Shown here in pieces: positions 5,524 to 6,469 of a stretch of DNA of 6,469 nt. Position numbers and translations under genes: made by a program. Each line of letters begins with the position of its first letter. Within the stretch, counting starts at the first letter, position 1. The stretch covers positions 1 through 6,469 of the forward strand of contig JAIRML010000091.1 in assembly GCA_031258665.1 (NCBI GenBank), in the 5' to 3' direction. The notes under the pieces were generated by a model. It had not been told where the DNA came from. It worked only from the letters and a program-made list of their open reading frames with translations, and did not search any database. The stretch comes from Oscillospiraceae bacterium. Lineage in GTDB: Bacteria > Bacillota > Clostridia > Oscillospirales > UBA929.

Positions 5524-6469
5524 TCAATAGGCCGTCTTGCCGCGGACGCAATCGGCCAGCGCCTCGATGGGGATCCGCTCCTGCGCCATGGTGTCGCGGT
5601 CCCGGACCGTGACGCGGCGGTCCTCCTGGGATTCGAAGTCGTAGGTGACGCACAGCGGCGTGCCGATCTCGTCTTGCCGGCGGTAGCGCTTGCCAATGGA
5701 GCCGGCGTCGTCGAAGTCCACCATGCAGGTCTTTGCCAGCGCCTCATACAGCGGGCGGGCCCCATCCGTCAGCTTCCGCGACAGCGGCAGCACGGCGGCT
5801 TTAAAGGGGGACAGCGCCGGGTGGAGGCGCAGCACGGTGCGCACGTCGTTCTTTGCCGCATCGACGACCTCCTCGTCGTAGGCGTCGATCAGGAAGGCCA
5901 AGGCCACGCGGTCGGCCCCCAGAGAGGGTTCGATGACGTACGGGATGTATTTTTCGTCCCGCTCCTGATCGAAATATTCCATCGACTCACCCGTGTGCGT
6001 CTGGTGTTGGGTGAGGTCGAAGTCGGTGCGGTCGGCGATGCCCCAGAGTTCGCCCCAGCCAAACGGGAACAAAAACTCAAAGTCGGTCGTGGCGGCCGAA
6101 TAGTGCGACAGCTCGGCCTGTTCGTGGTCGCGCAGGCGCAGATTTTCCTCTTTCAGCCCGAGCTCCAGCAGCCACCGCCGGCAGTAGTCCTTCCAGTAGG
6201 CGAACCACGCGAGGTCCGTGCCGGGCCGGCAGAAAAACTCCAGCTCCATCTGTTCGAATTCCCGCGTGCGGAACGTGAAGTTGCCGGGCGTGATCTCGTT
6301 GCGAAACGACTTGCCGACCTGCGCCACGCCGAAGGGGATCTTCCGGCGGGCGGCGCGCTGGATGTTCTTGAACTGCACAAAGATCCCCTGCGCGGTCTCG
6401 GGGCGCAGGAAGATCTCGTTCTTGGCGTCTTCTGTCACGCCCTGAAATGTCTTGAACATCAGGTTGAAC
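5524..6469 (-). CDS. glyS: Glycyl-tRNA synthetase (dimeric, class II), N-terminal part missing
   Basis: This enzyme charges tRNA-Gly with glycine in the cytoplasm. The last 314 residues are visible; the start lies beyond the right window edge. Counting from the edge, the catalytic core shows [13 protein letters not shown] (21-33) and class II motif 2, [21 protein letters not shown] (55-75). [20 protein letters not shown] (133-152) follows, and motif 3 is IEPSLGADR (179-187). The anticodon-binding domain follows (about 216-300), with [21 protein letters not shown] (251-271) and VTVRDRDTM. This is the single-chain dimeric form, not the alpha2beta2 GlyQ/GlyS type, so the symbol follows the usual label for that form (also called glyQS). 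The reading frame is intact to its TGA. Any T-box or promoter would be upstream, outside the window. No intrinsic terminator follows the stop. Confidence 0.96.
   Translation of the reverse strand, partial: FNLMFKTFQGVTEDAKNEIFLRPETAQGIFVQFKNIQRAARRKIPFGVAQVGKSFRNEITPGNFTFRTREFEQMELEFFCRPGTDLAWFAYWKDYCRRWLLELGLKEENLRLRDHEQAELSHYSAATTDFEFLFPFGWGELWGIADRTDFDLTQHQTHTGESMEYFDQERDEKYIPYVIEPSLGADRVALAFLIDAYDEEVVDAAKNDVRTVLRLHPALSPFKAAVLPLSRKLTDGARPLYEALAKTCMVDFDDAGSIGKRYRRQDEIGTPLCVTYDFESQEDRRVTVRDRDTMAQERIPIEALADCVRGKTAY

Noticed and set aside
4679..5530. A 283-codon plus-strand open frame opposite the transketolase N subunit.
   Set aside because: It is an Arg/His/Pro-rich shadow with no recognisable domain, opposite a gene with clear thiamine-diphosphate motifs.
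1..6469. Mobile element, CRISPR array, tRNA or rRNA gene, or prophage remnant.
   Set aside because: Core genes fill the window on one strand. There are no long repeats, transposase or integrase motifs, and no room for structural RNA genes.

Overview
The window is a dense cluster of eight protein-coding genes, all read from the minus strand (right to left). It is GC-rich, with almost no intergenic space. The combination of a dimeric-type glycyl-tRNA synthetase, a transketolase split into N- and C-terminal subunits, a DUF4321 membrane protein, Maf and an mreC-mreD-PBP2 block suggests a high-GC member of the Clostridia (Bacillota), possibly Oscillospiraceae/Ruminococcaceae-like. That placement rests on gene content and protein style, not on a marker search.

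In transcription order: (1) 6469-5524, the C-terminal part of glycyl-tRNA synthetase, whose 5' end lies outside the window; (2) an 83-nt gap with an A/C-rich leader built of imperfect 4-nt units and an 11-bp direct repeat; (3) 5440-4580, transketolase N-terminal subunit (thiamine-pyrophosphate domain), with a TTG start; (4) 4583-3609, transketolase C-terminal subunit; (5) 3612-3349, a small two-helix membrane protein of the DUF4321 type; (6) 3347-2763, Maf nucleotide pyrophosphatase; (7) 2761-1919, MreC; (8) 1891-1361, MreD; (9) 1364 to the left edge, penicillin-binding protein 2, cut off shortly after its SxxK active-site motif.

From the transketolase pair to PBP2 the genes abut or overlap: 4-nt overlaps at tktN/tktC, tktC/DUF4321 and mreD/PBP2, and 1-nt gaps at DUF4321/maf and maf/mreC. 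This looks like one translationally coupled operon. The last three genes are elongasome components that direct side-wall peptidoglycan synthesis and rod shape. Maf is commonly found next to them. The transketolase supplies pentose phosphates and erythrose-4-phosphate and is the less usual partner. mreB, often found between maf and mreC, is missing from this position.

I see no mobile element, CRISPR array, structural RNA gene, clear promoter or intrinsic terminator. There is no gene-free stretch longer than 83 nt. I found no evidence of a previously undescribed system. The points worth a second look are the missing mreB, the repeat leader ahead of the transketolase, the DUF4321 gene and the all-G+C junction between mreC and mreD.
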